Notes under the pieces: generated by a model
Told to the model about the DNA's origin: nothing
Seen by the model: only the letters and a program-made list of their open reading frames with translations
Databases searched by the model: none
Translations under genes and position numbers: made by a program
In this document: positions 36,511 through 45,606 of the stretch, in pieces
How the letters are laid out: each line of letters starts with the position of its first letter
Position numbering within the stretch: the first letter of the stretch is position 1
DNA from: G963662265 sp963668545
GTDB taxonomy: Bacteria; Spirochaetota; Spirochaetia; CADAEX01
Assembly (NCBI GenBank): GCA_963668545.1
Contig: OY764868.1
Location: forward strand, 744,001-808,000
Direction: 5' to 3'
Length of the DNA stretch: 64,000 bases

Positions 36511-37707
36511 GTGAAAAGACTATCAGCCTTCCTGAATATAAAAAATATCATTTTTTTTCTGTTTGTTTTTATTATTCCCTCAATATATGCTGATGATAAG
36601 TATTATTCAGAATTTAAAAATATAAGTATCAGGCTGACGCAGGAAGAGAAAGACTGGCTTGATAACCACAGGAAAATCAGGATAAGCGGTCCTCTAAATT
36701 TCCCCCCCTTTCATTTTTTCGGGGAAGAGGAAGAAGCTTTCGGTATTTCAGCTGATTATATAAGGTATATTGCCGGTTCCATCGGGATTGAAATTGAGAC
36801 ATACAAAAAGTATCCGTGGACGGAGGTCCTTTCGAAAGCTGAAAAAAAGGAAATTGATGTTATTGCATGCTCAGCAAGAAGCCCTGAAAGAGAAGAATAC
36901 CTTTCATTTACAGATTCATATATTTCTTATCCCATGGTTATTATCAGCAGAAATGATTCCGGATTTATAGGCGGACTTGATGACCTTCACAGCCTTAAAA
37001 TAGCTCTTGTCAAGGGTACAGTTGTCAGGGAATGGCTTGAACGGGATGGAATCGATGTTGTTCCCTATACTACTCAGACTCCTATTGAATCCCTAGAATC
37101 TGTATCTTCAGGAGAGGCTGATGCCTGCATAGAAAATCTTGCTGCTGCAAGTTACCTTATAAGCAATCATGGTTTTACAAACCTTAAGGTGGCAGCTCCC
37201 ACAAAATACAGGAACTATGAACTCTTTCTGGCTGTCAGGAATGACTGGCCTGAACTTGTCTCAATAATCAATAAATGGCTTGCCGCCCTGCCTCCGGAGA
37301 AGCATTCTGAAATAAGAAATGAATGGCTCTCTCTGAAATATGAATACGGAATAAGGTATATTGATATAGTAAAATATGTTCTTGTAAGTGCAGCTTTTTT
37401 TATCACAATACTTTCTGTTATTCTTGTCTGGAACAGGAAGCTGAAAAAAGAGGTCGAATCCAGAAGAAAGGCTGAAATGGAAAAGGAAAAACTGATCAAC
37501 GAGCTTAAAGAAGCACTTGCTGATATTGATCTCCTCGGAGGGCTGCTCCCGATCTGTTCAAACTGCAGGAAAATCAGGGATGATAATGGTTACTGGAACC
37601 AGCTTGAGCACTATCTTGAGGAGAACTCTGATCTCTCTTTTTCACACGGGCTGTGTCCTGAATGCGAGAAAGCACTTTACGGAAATGAGGACTGGTATAA
37701 CAGCTAA
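36511..37707 (+). CDS. Membrane sensor: solute-binding domain + TM helix + 4-Cys tail
   Basis: 398 aa with a GTG start. A signal peptide (~8-27) precedes a periplasmic SBP_bac_3 domain (~45-275): GPLNFPPFHFFGEEEEAFG, VIACSARSPEREEYLSFTDSY, LVKGTVVREWLE. One membrane helix (~287-310) and a coiled coil (~312-345) follow. The C-terminal ~55 residues start at GGLLPICSNCRKIRDDNGYW and end at HGLCPECEKALYG, giving CxxC and CxxC pairs that look like a small zinc-binding module. There is no kinase or cyclase domain. This tail is found on several sensor and response-regulator proteins in spirochaetes and deltaproteobacteria, to my recollection, with no assigned function. Confidence 0.75.
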   Translation: MKRLSAFLNIKNIIFFLFVFIIPSIYADDKYYSEFKNISIRLTQEEKDWLDNHRKIRISGPLNFPPFHFFGEEEEAFGISADYIRYIAGSIGIEIETYKKYPWTEVLSKAEKKEIDVIACSARSPEREEYLSFTDSYISYPMVIISRNDSGFIGGLDDLHSLKIALVKGTVVREWLERDGIDVVPYTTQTPIESLESVSSGEADACIENLAAASYLISNHGFTNLKVAAPTKYRNYELFLAVRNDWPELVSIINKWLAALPPEKHSEIRNEWLSLKYEYGIRYIDIVKYVLVSAAFFITILSVILVWNRKLKKEVESRRKAEMEKEKLINELKEALADIDLLGGLLPICSNCRKIRDDNGYWNQLEHYLEENSDLSFSHGLCPECEKALYGNEDWYNS

Positions 37708-39611
37708 TAAAGGCTGCTTGCTTTTCTCATTTGAATTGCAGAATTAATATTCAGCTGTTTTATTACCCAGAAGCAGATAGAAATGCAGTCAATCAGACAT
37801 TCCTTCATGATTTCATTCCTTGTACCGTGAGAGATAAAGGAATCAGGTATACCCCTTATAAAACAGTCTTTATCAGGTAGTTTTTCTGAAACAACCCTGT
37901 ACAGGAACTCTGAAATACCTCCGTTTACAGCACAGTCTTCAATAATGAATATATGTTTATATAATCCCCAATCATCAGTCAGTCTTTTTTTATCTACTGG
38001 TTTAATTGTCCTGAGGTTATAGGTATCAGAATTTACCCCGGATTCCTCAAGAAGCTCTGATGCTTTAACTATTTCACTGTAAATAGAACCGGTTGAAACA
38101 AGGAGAATTCTGCTTCCGGTTTTTTTACCGAAACATCCTGTCCCCGGACAGAACTCTGCTTCAAGTCCCGGATATGTATGAGGGCATACTGCTTTAGGAT
38201 ATCTTATAAAAACAGGTTTCTTTGAAGATAATGAATAATCCATCATGGATTTCAGTTCTGTTGCACATGCCGGAGATAATATGGTTATACCCGGAACTGC
38301 CCGTAAAAGTGGAATATCAAAAACACCCTGGTGTGTCTCTCCGTCCCCCCCCACAAGACCGGCCCTGTCAAGCATTACAGTGACAGGGAGATTTGATAAA
38401 GCTATATCATGTATGACCTGGTCAACAGCCCTCTGGAGAAAAGTGGAATATAATGCAACAACAGGTTTAATACCTGTAAGACCTAATGAAGCTCCGAAAG
38501 TGAGTGCATGCTGTTCTGCTATCCCGGCATCAAAAAAACGTTCAGGAAATCTCTCTGCAAAAGGAGAAAGACCTGTTCCGTCTGCCATTGCTGCTGTTAC
38601 AACTGCTATGTTTTTATCATGTTCTCCTTTCTCAAGAAGATATTCAGAAAAAATATGGGTAAATATTTTTTCACCGCTGTCTGAGAATGTTTTTTTATCA
38701 GGTTTAACTCCGTGAAAAAAAGAGGGATTTGTTTCTGCTTCGGAATATCCCCTTCCTTTCTGCGTAATCACATGAAGAAGAACCGGACCTTTGAGTTTTT
38801 TGATTTTTTCAAGTACTTTTATGAGGTTTTTAATGTTATGACCGTTTACTGGTCCTATATACTGATATCCCATGTCGGAAAAAATTGTTTTTTTGTAGAA
38901 AAAAGCCTTGAAAGCTTTTTTAAATTTCCTGACCATTTCCATTGATGGTTTTCCAACAAAAGGAAGAGATGTCAGAGTCCTGTCAAATGTTCTCCTGAAA
39001 AACTGATATCCTCTTGATGTTGTGACAGCTGTAAGATGTGTGGAAATTGCCCCGACATTTCTGCTGATAGACATTTCATTGTCATTGAGAATTATGATAA
39101 GGTCATCCGGCATTGAACCGCTGAAGTTCAGGGCCTCAAGAGCCATTCCTCCCGTAAGGGCTCCGTCTCCGATAACTGCAATGACTTTTCCTTCAGTTCC
39201 TTTCATTTTCTGTCCTGCCAGAATTCCGGCAGCAACAGATATTGAAGTAGAAGAATGTCCTGTATTTATTATGTCATGCTCGCTCTCAATAATTTTTGGA
39301 AATCCGCTGATACCTCCCATCTGCCTTATTGTGTTAAACCTCTCCCTTCTTCCTGTCAGCAGCTTATGTGTATAGCACTGATGTCCCACATCCCATATAA
39401 TCTTATCCACAGGAGAATCAAAGACTTTATGAAGGGCTATTCCCAGTTCAACTGTTCCAAGGTTAGAGGCAAGATGCCCTCCGTTATTCAACACGGTATT
39501 TATTATTTCCCCTCTAATTTCATCCGCCAGTATTTTCAGATCTGATACTGTTCTGTTTTTTATATCTGAAGGACTGTTGACAGATGAAAGAATTGAGTAT
39601 GCTCTATCCAT
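37704..39611 (-). CDS. dxs: 1-deoxy-D-xylulose-5-phosphate synthase
   Basis: 635 aa. It condenses pyruvate and glyceraldehyde-3-phosphate to DXP, the first step of the MEP isoprenoid route, using thiamine diphosphate. Visible motifs are DVGHQCYTHKLLTGRR, GHSSTSISVAAG, the ThDP motif GDGALTGGMALEALN through NDNEMSIS, HVITQKGRGY, and the pyrimidine domain FPERFFDAGIAEQHALTFGASLG. An AGGAG site precedes the ATG. It is divergent from the type 2 IPP isomerase gene with an 85-base gap and sits at the edge of the carotenoid island, consistent with precursor supply. Its 3' end overlaps the sensor gene by four bases. Confidence 0.95.
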   Translation of the reverse strand: MDRAYSILSSVNSPSDIKNRTVSDLKILADEIRGEIINTVLNNGGHLASNLGTVELGIALHKVFDSPVDKIIWDVGHQCYTHKLLTGRRERFNTIRQMGGISGFPKIIESEHDIINTGHSSTSISVAAGILAGQKMKGTEGKVIAVIGDGALTGGMALEALNFSGSMPDDLIIILNDNEMSISRNVGAISTHLTAVTTSRGYQFFRRTFDRTLTSLPFVGKPSMEMVRKFKKAFKAFFYKKTIFSDMGYQYIGPVNGHNIKNLIKVLEKIKKLKGPVLLHVITQKGRGYSEAETNPSFFHGVKPDKKTFSDSGEKIFTHIFSEYLLEKGEHDKNIAVVTAAMADGTGLSPFAERFPERFFDAGIAEQHALTFGASLGLTGIKPVVALYSTFLQRAVDQVIHDIALSNLPVTVMLDRAGLVGGDGETHQGVFDIPLLRAVPGITILSPACATELKSMMDYSLSSKKPVFIRYPKAVCPHTYPGLEAEFCPGTGCFGKKTGSRILLVSTGSIYSEIVKASELLEESGVNSDTYNLRTIKPVDKKRLTDDWGLYKHIFIIEDCAVNGGISEFLYRVVSEKLPDKDCFIRGIPDSFISHGTRNEIMKECLIDCISICFWVIKQLNINSAIQMRKASSLY

Positions 39612-39696
39612 ACATTACTCCTGTTTTTTTGTTTTTTTTAAATAAAAAAAGCATGTTATTATTATAGTACATTTGATAATTATAAGCGGGAAAAAA

Positions 39697-40755
39697 TTGG
39701 AAACAAAAGAATTTATACATGAAAGGAAAGATGATCATATAAGAATATGCAGAGAAAAAAAAGAAACAGTTTATTTAAACCGGGGAACAATTAATTCTGT
39801 AAAACTTATTCACCGCGCACTTCCGGAAATTGATTTTGATGAGATTGATCCTTCTGTAGAATTCCTGGGGAAAAAACTTTCTTTTCCCCTTATTATAGGA
39901 AGCATGAGCGGAGGGGGAAAACTTTCCGAAAAACTGAATAAAAATATTGCTGTGGCATGTAAAGTAACCGGTATCGGATTTTCCCTGGGGTCATCACGCA
40001 TTCTGTTTGAAAAAAAATCAGATGAGAAAAGTTTTAAAGTAAGACCATTATGTCCTGATAATCTTGTTATTGCAAATCTTGGAGCAAATCAGCTTGATGG
40101 ATCTTTAACAGCAGATACTGTGAACTGTATGGCAGAAAAACTTGGTGCCGATGCTTTTTTTATTCATCTTAATCCTGCACAGGAAATCTTCCAGGTTGAA
40201 GGGGACAGGAATTTCCGGGGGATTTCAGGCAGAATTGCAGAACTGGCTGATGATTTGAAAATTCCATTTGGATTGAAGGAAACAGGAATGGGCTTTTCTT
40301 CTCAGGATATTGATTTATTAAAAACTTCAGCTATTTCCTTTATTGATTCATCCGGTAATGACGGTACCAACTGGGCATTGATTGAAGGATACAGATTTGA
40401 TGAAAGAAACAGAAGGTCTGCAGAAGCTTTTACTGAATGGGGTATTTCAAGTCTTGATAGTTTAAAAAACTGCCTTGAACTTAAAGATAAATGCTCTGTT
40501 ATTGCTTCAGGCGGCATAAACAACGGTCTTGCAATGCTTAAAGCGTTAATATTAGGGGCAGATGCTGTTTCTGTATCTCTTCCTTTTCTCGAAGCAGCAC
40601 TTGAATCAGCTGAGGCTCTTGTTAAAGAAATAAATTTATACAGGGAAGTATTTATAAAGGGGATGCTTCTTACAGGGTCCAGAAATATAGCGGAACTGAA
40701 AGGCAATATGTCTTTGATTGCAGATAATGATATTGTCAGAAAGTTTTCTTTTTAA
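39697..40755 (+). CDS. fni: Isopentenyl-diphosphate delta-isomerase, type 2 (FMN-dependent)
   Basis: 352 aa from the TTG at 39697 (GCGGG site before it); the reading frame also extends to a TTG at 39673. Family marks: FIHERKDDHIRIC at the start, SFPLIIGSMSGGGKLSEKLN near 70 (FMN contacts), IHLNPAQEIFQVEGDRNF near 155 and SVIASGGINNGLAMLKALILGADAV near 270. It interconverts IPP and DMAPP, balancing precursors for prenyl chains. MEP-pathway organisms do not strictly need it, so its place next to dxs and the carotenoid genes suggests flux tuning. Confidence 0.93.
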   Translation: METKEFIHERKDDHIRICREKKETVYLNRGTINSVKLIHRALPEIDFDEIDPSVEFLGKKLSFPLIIGSMSGGGKLSEKLNKNIAVACKVTGIGFSLGSSRILFEKKSDEKSFKVRPLCPDNLVIANLGANQLDGSLTADTVNCMAEKLGADAFFIHLNPAQEIFQVEGDRNFRGISGRIAELADDLKIPFGLKETGMGFSSQDIDLLKTSAISFIDSSGNDGTNWALIEGYRFDERNRRSAEAFTEWGISSLDSLKNCLELKDKCSVIASGGINNGLAMLKALILGADAVSVSLPFLEAALESAEALVKEINLYREVFIKGMLLTGSRNIAELKGNMSLIADNDIVRKFSF

Positions 40756-41363
40756 AGTCCATTTTCAAGATTTTCAAGGCGCTCCCTGTATGCATTCCTG
40801 ATTTCAGGAGGGATGTTTTCAGTGTTCTCCAGGGCATAAAAATCCCTTTTTGCCAGGAATTTCCCCTCTGTAATCTGATTTTTTAACAGTCTTATTTCTG
40901 GCAGCCCATTAGATACCTCGTATAATGTCATTCCCCTGAGAAATCGGACAAGCCAGTGGGGATGTTCAGAAATACTGTTGAATTCTGATCTCATATATTT
41001 CAGATTCTTTATTCCGAATATTTTTTTTTCTTTCGCTATGTAGCCGTTTACAACGCCTGAAAGTACAATATGCATATCGTTATTTGTTACTTTAATATTT
41101 TTTTCAAGTTTCTTTTCAGCCTCCTTAAGATAGGATTTTTCAGGGCTTATCTGGTAAAGCCTAATAAGAAGAACTGTATCGAGTAACTTTTTTTCATCTC
41201 CCGGAAATTCCTTTTCAAGACTGCTTCTTTTTTCCAAAACCTCTTTCTTGCTGTCGATGAGAAAAAAATCAACGAATACCGGACTAATTTCTTCAGCCGT
41301 AATAAATTCATTCAGGAGCAGTAAATAAGAGAATAATGATATAAAAACAATTTTTTTTATCAT
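40752..41363 (-). CDS. Secreted helical protein of unknown function
   Basis: 203 aa with a signal peptide (IVFISLFSYLLLLNEFITA, cleavage after A24). The mature part is mostly helical and charged, with no family I recognise: KKEVLEKRSSLEKEFPGDEKKLLDTVLLIRLYQ, then HPHWLVRFLRGMTLYEVSNGLPEI. It starts inside the acyltransferase stop (ATGA overlap), so it is translationally coupled to that gene and likely works with it at the envelope. Three bases of its 3' end overlap the isomerase gene on the other strand. Confidence 0.6.
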   Translation of the reverse strand: MIKKIVFISLFSYLLLLNEFITAEEISPVFVDFFLIDSKKEVLEKRSSLEKEFPGDEKKLLDTVLLIRLYQISPEKSYLKEAEKKLEKNIKVTNNDMHIVLSGVVNGYIAKEKKIFGIKNLKYMRSEFNSISEHPHWLVRFLRGMTLYEVSNGLPEIRLLKNQITEGKFLAKRDFYALENTENIPPEIRNAYRERLENLENGL

Positions 41364-42022
41364 AAAAGATTGATTCCTTTTGTATAGTCGCAGTTTAATA
41401 CTGATGCGTCAGCTTCATCTCTTAATTTTTCAACAGCAATGATATACTCTCTGAAATTCTCCAAAATATAGCAGGGAGTAACAGCCTTTCCCGGATTTGC
41501 AATAATATCCGGCTTTTTTTTATTGTTATAGTGTATTTTAAAGATAACAGGAAGAAACAATGTTCCGCTTTTACTCTTCTCAGCTAAATATCTTAGTGCT
41601 CCTTTATTTAATTTCATGGGATTTGCTTCATATGGGATTATTTCTCCCTGTGGATAAATGACAGAAATATTTTCTTTTTTTTTGAGAATTTCAACTGTAT
41701 GATCAAGGCTTTCAAAAACCTCTTTCCTGTTACCCGGTGTTATTGAATAGGCCCCTACATGACTGAAGTACCAGTATTTTTTCAGCTGTTCTTCAAGCAT
41801 CATAATATTCATTGGTCTGTTTTTAAAAGCATATCTGCAGAGTGTATGAATAAAAAAACCGTCCCACCATGAGAAATGGTTTGGAGTAATTATCAGGGAA
41901 TTGTTTTCAGGTATTTCAATATTCCTTAAAATAAAAAAAGAATGAAAATTTTTAGATATCAGTCTTTTTATAAAGGGATAGAAAATAATTTTTGCCCAGT
42001 TACTGTGCTTTTCCCTGATCAT
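41360..42022 (-). CDS. PlsC-like 1-acyl-glycerol-phosphate acyltransferase family protein
   Basis: About 220 aa from the ATG at 42022; a TTG start at 42061 is possible. The acyltransferase motif NHFSWWDGFF (NHx4D) is at ~46-53 and PGNRKEVFESLD and VIYPQGEI (the EGT/PEG-like block) follow. It lacks strong membrane segments and probably sits at the membrane face. It transfers an acyl group to a glycerol- or sugar-lipid hydroxyl. Its location beside fni and the carotenoid operon suggests acylation of a carotenoid glycoside, as CrtO does in staphyloxanthin synthesis; this is inference. Confidence 0.7.
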   Translation of the reverse strand: MIREKHSNWAKIIFYPFIKRLISKNFHSFFILRNIEIPENNSLIITPNHFSWWDGFFIHTLCRYAFKNRPMNIMMLEEQLKKYWYFSHVGAYSITPGNRKEVFESLDHTVEILKKKENISVIYPQGEIIPYEANPMKLNKGALRYLAEKSKSGTLFLPVIFKIHYNNKKKPDIIANPGKAVTPCYILENFREYIIAVEKLRDEADASVLNCDYTKGINLL

Positions 42023-42115
42023 CCTGATTAATATTATCCTGTTCTTGCTTCCTGATGTCAATTTTTCTTTTTTATTTCTTTGCAGAATCAGTTTTTATGA
42101 AATAGAATTATTTTG

Positions 42116-43999
42116 ATGAATTTTATTTTACTTGTTAAAGAAGTGCCTGATATATCTTTTATAAATGAACTTTCCTGGGATTATAAAAAAGGTGTATTAA
42201 AAAGAGGGAAAATACCATCATGTATTAATCCTTCTGATTTGAAAGCGCTTGGATTTGCTAAAGAACTTTCATCCAGGTTCCCCGGAAAATCCGCAATCAC
42301 AGCATTATCAATGGGGCCTGAATCAGGAAGAGTTTCTCTTTCTCGATTAATTGGAATGGGATGCAGCCGGTCAGTTCTTATTTCTGATCCTGATTTTTCC
42401 GGATCAGATACCTACGCAACCTCATATATCCTTTCTGAAGGGATAAGGAAATTAAGAAAGGATATATCAGGAGGAAAACCGGAATACATAATAATAAGCG
42501 GGGTCAATTCAACAGACGGGGATACAGAACAGGTCCCTCCCCAGGTTGCCCAGTTTCTTGATCTTCCCCTTATTCCCTGTGCATCAGGTATTACACAGGA
42601 TAATCCCCCGGGTATTTTATCTCTGGGAAGTTCCGCTTTAAATATAACTCCTCTACTGGGTATCCCGTGCATGATTACTGTTTCAGATTATCCGTATAAA
42701 GTTTATCCCTCTTTTATTAAACTGCGTAAATCTGAAAAGACTGATCCTGTTATTATCTGGAATTCAGATTCTCTGGGGTTTGGAAAAAAGGGAAATAGAA
42801 TAAACCTTTCAAAAACAAAAGTAATAAGGATTTATCGTAATGAGAATGAAACAAGAAGGAAACAGATAGAACTTAGCTCTGCAGATGAAATTAAAAACAT
42901 TATAAATCAGGAATACAGGAATGAAAAGAAAACAGTAGATCTGAACATGGACTGCTTTTTGTCTGAACCATCAGATGGGAAAAATTCTGTATGGGTATAT
43001 GCTGAAAAAAGAGATGATAGTTTTTTACTTTCTTCAAGGCAGCTGATTTCAAAATCAAAAGTGCTTGCATCCGAAACAGGAACAGGACTTACAGTAGTCT
43101 GCTGCGGGGCATCTGAAGATATGATCGAATATCTCAAATCTGCAGGCAGTGACAGGGTAATAAACCTGTATCCTGAGCCATCGGGCCTCAACAGGGACAG
43201 GATACTTTCAAAGACAATTTTTGAGATTGCAGTAAAACAAATGCCTGAAATATTTCTTTTTCCATCCACCCCATCAGGGCGTATAATAGCTTCAAGAGTT
43301 GCCTGCCTCCTTAAAGCAGGTCTTACTGCCGACTGTACATCCCTCAGTGTTGTAAAGTATAAAGAGCGGGAAAAAGTCCTGGTCCAGACCAGGCCTGCTC
43401 TCGGGGGAAACATCATGGCAGATATTATCACAAGGAAGGGTTTTCTACAGATGGCAACTGTCCGGGGTGGAGTTTTTCCGGAAAAATTACCTTTGAAACC
43501 AGTAAAAAGCTCTGTAGATCATTACAGAATCAGATGTGACTATCCCGATCTCCCAGTAATAAAAGATTCTTTAATTCCAGATGAGTTATTTGCTGAAAAA
43601 TCTGAACTTATTATAAGTATCGGGGGGGGAATCAGCTCTTTAAAGGATCTTGAAAAATATATTTCTCCTTTTGCATATTCTCTTAAAACTCTTACAGGGT
43701 TTATTCCCCCTGTTGCAGGAAGCAGGAAAGCTGTTGAAAAAGGGCTGGTCGGGAGAACTTTTCAGGTTGGACAGACTGGAAAAACTGTTTCGCCGAAAAT
43801 TTATATTGCAATAGGAATTTCAGGAGCTGTCCAGCATCTTGAGGGAATAAAGGGGTCTGATATTATTATTTCTGTAAACAATGATCCGGGAGCACCGATA
43901 ATAGGCAGTTCTGATTACTATTATACAGGTGATTATAAAAAAATAATTCCTGTCCTTATTACTCTTTTCGATAAGAAGAGAAATGAAGCTTATGCATGA
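42116..43999 (+). CDS. Fused electron transfer flavoprotein, beta-alpha
   Basis: 627 aa from the ATG at 42116. Residues ~1-250 are ETF beta (NFILLVKEVPDI at the start, GVNSTDGDTEQVPPQVAQFLDLP in the AMP/FAD-linked loop). Residues ~285-627 are ETF alpha, whose C-terminal FAD domain is clear: AGSRKAVEKGLV, FQVGQTGKTVSPKIYIAIGISGAVQHLEGI and NNDPGAPI. ETF carries electrons from flavin dehydrogenases to the quinone pool; normally alpha and beta are separate genes, so the fusion is noteworthy. It overlaps the ETF:quinone oxidoreductase gene, and a UbiA gene follows. Confidence 0.88.
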   Translation: MNFILLVKEVPDISFINELSWDYKKGVLKRGKIPSCINPSDLKALGFAKELSSRFPGKSAITALSMGPESGRVSLSRLIGMGCSRSVLISDPDFSGSDTYATSYILSEGIRKLRKDISGGKPEYIIISGVNSTDGDTEQVPPQVAQFLDLPLIPCASGITQDNPPGILSLGSSALNITPLLGIPCMITVSDYPYKVYPSFIKLRKSEKTDPVIIWNSDSLGFGKKGNRINLSKTKVIRIYRNENETRRKQIELSSADEIKNIINQEYRNEKKTVDLNMDCFLSEPSDGKNSVWVYAEKRDDSFLLSSRQLISKSKVLASETGTGLTVVCCGASEDMIEYLKSAGSDRVINLYPEPSGLNRDRILSKTIFEIAVKQMPEIFLFPSTPSGRIIASRVACLLKAGLTADCTSLSVVKYKEREKVLVQTRPALGGNIMADIITRKGFLQMATVRGGVFPEKLPLKPVKSSVDHYRIRCDYPDLPVIKDSLIPDELFAEKSELIISIGGGISSLKDLEKYISPFAYSLKTLTGFIPPVAGSRKAVEKGLVGRTFQVGQTGKTVSPKIYIAIGISGAVQHLEGIKGSDIIISVNNDPGAPIIGSSDYYYTGDYKKIIPVLITLFDKKRNEAYA

Positions 44000-45584
44000 A
44001 AAGATTGATCTTCTTATTGCCGGTGGAGGGATTGCAGGGCTTTCCGCCGCATTAAAGGCCAGACAGATTAATCGGGAAATCAGCATAGTGGTTATTGATA
44101 AATCTGAATACCCCGGAGGGGCAAACCTTTCAGGAGCTGTGTTTGAAACTGACTGTCTTTCTGAAATTATTCCTGACTGGAACACAAGCAGTGATCCTTA
44201 TCTCGAAAAAGTAAGAAACAGCAGGATAGAAAAAGAAAGCATGTATTTTTTGAATTCAAAAAGACAGATTGCAATTCCTTCATTTCTTCTGCCGAAAAAT
44301 CTGAAGCATAAAAATGATTCTCTGATATCAGTTTCTGAATTATGCAGCTATCTTGCAGAAAGATGCAGATTGCAGGAAATTGGTATTTATTACGGATTTT
44401 CAATAGATAATCTAATTATTCAAAATAATGCTGTAAAAGGGGTCAGGCTTAAGGAGTCGGGACTTTCATCAAAAGGGGAAAAAATGAAAAACCATCTCCC
44501 CGGCGAAGATGTATTTGCCGGTATAACGATAATTGCCGATGGTTCCCTGGGATGTTTGTCACGAGAGCTTGTTTCCTGTTTCAGCCTCCGGAAAAATATT
44601 AATCCCCAGGTTTATTCAATAGGTGTCAAGCAGGTTTTCAGACTGGAGAAGGGCAAAGAATGTAAAGAGAAGAAAATTATTAACACACTTGGATATCCCT
44701 GCAGAATTAAACAGTTCGGAGGGGGTTTTGTCTATTTCAGGGGCGACGATACAGTTTCTGTTGGACTTATTACAGCTCTTGACTGGCCCTATAATGATAT
44801 TCAGCCCCAGAAAGAGATTGCCCTGTACACTTCACACCCTTTTATAAAGAAATTGACAGGCAGCAGCAGGGCTGTTTCCTCAGGAGCGAAAACGATACCT
44901 GAGGGAGGGTATTACTCTCTTCCTGTTCCAGGTGCGCATGGTGCCCTTCTAGCTGGTGATGCCGGGGGTTTTGTAAATATTTCAAAGTTCAAGGGGCTTC
45001 ATCTTGCTGTAAAATCAGGGGCTGCAGCAGGAGATGCGGCTGCTGTAATTCTTGGTAATAAAGAGCAAAATAACTTTGATCTTGAAATTTACAAAAACAG
45101 GCTTGAGAAGTCCGGAGTTTACAGCGAACTCAAAAAAGCTGCCAACTTCAGGCAGGTATTCAATTACAGTCCTGGTATTATCTCAGGAGCACCTCTCTCC
45201 ATTATTCAGCACCTGATTCCTTTTCCTTTGAAAATAAAGCCTGACAATAAAGGGCAGAAAAAAAAGAGTTGCGGAAAATTCTACCCGGAATATCCGAACA
45301 GAGAGCTTTTTGTCTCACTTGCAGGTGTAAGACACAGGGAAGACCAGCCCCCTCATATAGAGCTCATTGATAAAAGCTCCTGTGAAAAATGCAGGGAGCT
45401 CTATTCTTCTCCCTGTCTTTATTTCTGTCCCGGAAAAGTGTACCAGCTTGAAGAGAATGGTAAAATAGGGCTGAGTCCGTCAAACTGTCTGCATGATTAT
45501 ACATGTACTGTAAAATGCCCGTTTAATAATATCAGATGGACAGTCCCGGAAGGGGGTGACGGGCCGAGGTATTTTGAAATGTAA
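43983..45584 (+). CDS. ETF:quinone oxidoreductase with C-terminal ferredoxin domain
   Basis: 533 aa; FAD domain at the start (LLIAGGGIAGLSAALKAR), YPGGANLSGAVF near 42, then VPGAHGALLAGDAGGFVNISKFKGLHLAVKSG near 320, as in ETF-QO/FixC. The last ~80 residues are the ferredoxin part ending WTVPEGGDGPRYFEM. Cluster ligands read Cys482 and then N-C502-LH-D505-YT-C508-TVK-C512. The second Cys of the usual CxxCxxC is Asp, giving C-x2-D-x2-C, as in ferredoxins with an Asp-ligated 4Fe-4S cluster. It overlaps the fused ETF gene and takes its electrons to a quinone. Confidence 0.87.
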   Translation: MKLMHEKIDLLIAGGGIAGLSAALKARQINREISIVVIDKSEYPGGANLSGAVFETDCLSEIIPDWNTSSDPYLEKVRNSRIEKESMYFLNSKRQIAIPSFLLPKNLKHKNDSLISVSELCSYLAERCRLQEIGIYYGFSIDNLIIQNNAVKGVRLKESGLSSKGEKMKNHLPGEDVFAGITIIADGSLGCLSRELVSCFSLRKNINPQVYSIGVKQVFRLEKGKECKEKKIINTLGYPCRIKQFGGGFVYFRGDDTVSVGLITALDWPYNDIQPQKEIALYTSHPFIKKLTGSSRAVSSGAKTIPEGGYYSLPVPGAHGALLAGDAGGFVNISKFKGLHLAVKSGAAAGDAAAVILGNKEQNNFDLEIYKNRLEKSGVYSELKKAANFRQVFNYSPGIISGAPLSIIQHLIPFPLKIKPDNKGQKKKSCGKFYPEYPNRELFVSLAGVRHREDQPPHIELIDKSSCEKCRELYSSPCLYFCPGKVYQLEENGKIGLSPSNCLHDYTCTVKCPFNNIRWTVPEGGDGPRYFEM

Positions 45585-45606
45585 TTATTAAAGGGAGTTT
45601 TATATA

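Noticed and set aside
38245..38715. 156-codon frame opposite dxs
   Set aside because: Shadow of a strongly conserved gene; no ribosome site or domain.
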